Positions 6,228-6,519 of a DNA stretch of 6,519 nt are shown in pieces; positions within the stretch are counted from its first letter, which is position 1, and each line of letters starts with the position of its first letter. The notes beneath the pieces were generated by a model. It saw nothing but the letters and a program-made list of their open reading frames with translations, had not been told where the DNA came from and searched no databases. Source of the DNA: Actinomycetota bacterium (GTDB lineage Bacteria; Actinomycetota; Coriobacteriia; Anaerosomatales; JAHIQC01); assembly GCA_018902765.1 (NCBI GenBank), contig JAHIQC010000403.1, forward strand, positions 1 through 6,519, in the 5' to 3' direction. A program made the position numbers and the translations under genes.

Positions 6228-6519
6228 GCGATCACCACCCCAACGACCAGGACCTGCACAAGGGCCATCGGCGTGAGGACTTTCCACGCGGTGTTCATGA
6301 GCTGATCGGACCGCATGCGGGGAAACGTCCACTTGACCCAGACCATCGCGGTGATTATGAGCAGCGTCTCGAATACGAACAGCAGCACGCCGAAGACTCC
6401 GGGCAGAACCGTCCATCCGCCGAGGAAGAACGCAGCTCCAAACAGGGAGGCGGCGACCACTCCCCCGTACTCAGACATCATGAAGATGGCCCAACGGATG
6501 CCGGAGTAGTCCGCGAAAT
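6218..6519 (-). CDS. nuoH: NADH-quinone oxidoreductase subunit H (NuoH), C-terminal part
   Basis: The last ~100 residues of a membrane subunit are present; the 5' end lies beyond the window. NuoH contacts the Q-module and forms much of the quinone-binding chamber of complex I. Recognisable family blocks are DYSGIRWAIFMMSEYGG (family consensus EYSGxRxxxFFxxEY), FFLGGW, and the conserved cytosolic loop WVKWTFPRMRSDQLM followed by AWKVLTPMAL. The first of these has Asp where Glu is common. The protein ends IAWL with stop TAG at 6220-6218. The last codons overlap the start of the nuoI-like fusion by 10 nt and contain its Shine-Dalgarno, so the two are likely translated in a coupled way. Confidence 0.93.
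   Translation of the reverse strand, partial: FADYSGIRWAIFMMSEYGGVVAASLFGAAFFLGGWTVLPGVFGVLLFVFETLLIITAMVWVKWTFPRMRSDQLMNTAWKVLTPMALVQVLVVGVVIAWL
6230..6239 (-). promoter_or_regulatory. Ribosome binding site that fixes the start of the nuoI-gltD fusion
   Basis: Read on the minus strand this is GGTGGTGATC, which differs by one base from GGAGGTGATC, the full complement of the 16S rRNA 3' tail. The GGTGG core ends 7 nt before ATG 6227. The other in-frame ATGs at 6203 and 6167 have only weak purine runs in front of them. This supports 6227 as the start and a 690-residue product. It also argues against the longer open frame that continues to 6416 inside nuoH. The site lies wholly within nuoH codons. 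Confidence 0.75.

Noticed and set aside
6228..6416. A 63-codon upstream extension of the fusion frame inside nuoH
   Set aside because: It overlaps conserved nuoH codons in another frame, gives an Arg/His-rich peptide with no homology, and the strong Shine-Dalgarno supports ATG 6227.

Overview
The window is one uninterrupted stretch of a complex I operon (nuo, proton-translocating NADH:quinone oxidoreductase) on the minus strand. Reading in the direction of transcription (right to left) it holds the 3' end of nuoH, an enlarged gene in the nuoI position, then nuoJ, nuoK, nuoL, nuoM and the first codons of nuoN. This is the classical H-I-J-K-L-M-N order. No intergenic space exceeds 2 nt, so there are no gene-free stretches and I see no internal promoter or terminator, RNA gene, repeat array or mobile element. 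The DNA is GC-rich (about 65% in the one line counted by eye) and the Shine-Dalgarno sites are of the GGAGG type. Together with the protein style this suggests a high-GC bacterium, perhaps an anaerobic actinomycetote such as a Coriobacteriia relative. The phylum assignment is a weak guess from memory.

The notable gene is the one at 4155-6227 in the nuoI slot. A normal NuoI is usually about 150-220 residues with two [4Fe-4S] clusters (N6a, N6b). This protein is about 690 residues. Its first ~95 residues resemble the NuoI N-terminus and its last ~110 residues are the NuoI double-cluster ferredoxin domain. Between them sits a complete GltD/NfnL-type pyridine-nucleotide oxidoreductase module: an N-terminal cysteine cluster region, an FAD Rossmann fold and an NAD(P) Rossmann fold. 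The reading frame is continuous and flanked by tightly coupled genes, so this looks like a genuine domain fusion and not an assembly artefact.

The membrane arm looks functional. NuoL, NuoM and NuoK keep the Glu, Lys and His residues known to be needed for proton pumping, and NuoJ keeps its third membrane helix signature. The simplest working model (inference) is a proton-pumping complex whose electron-input flavoprotein is covalently built into the Q-module subunit. Electrons would pass from NAD(P)H to FAD, then through iron-sulfur clusters to N6a, N6b and N2. The module could replace or supplement the usual NuoEFG arm. Whether nuoE, nuoF and nuoG exist in this genome cannot be seen here; the genes upstream of nuoH would decide it.
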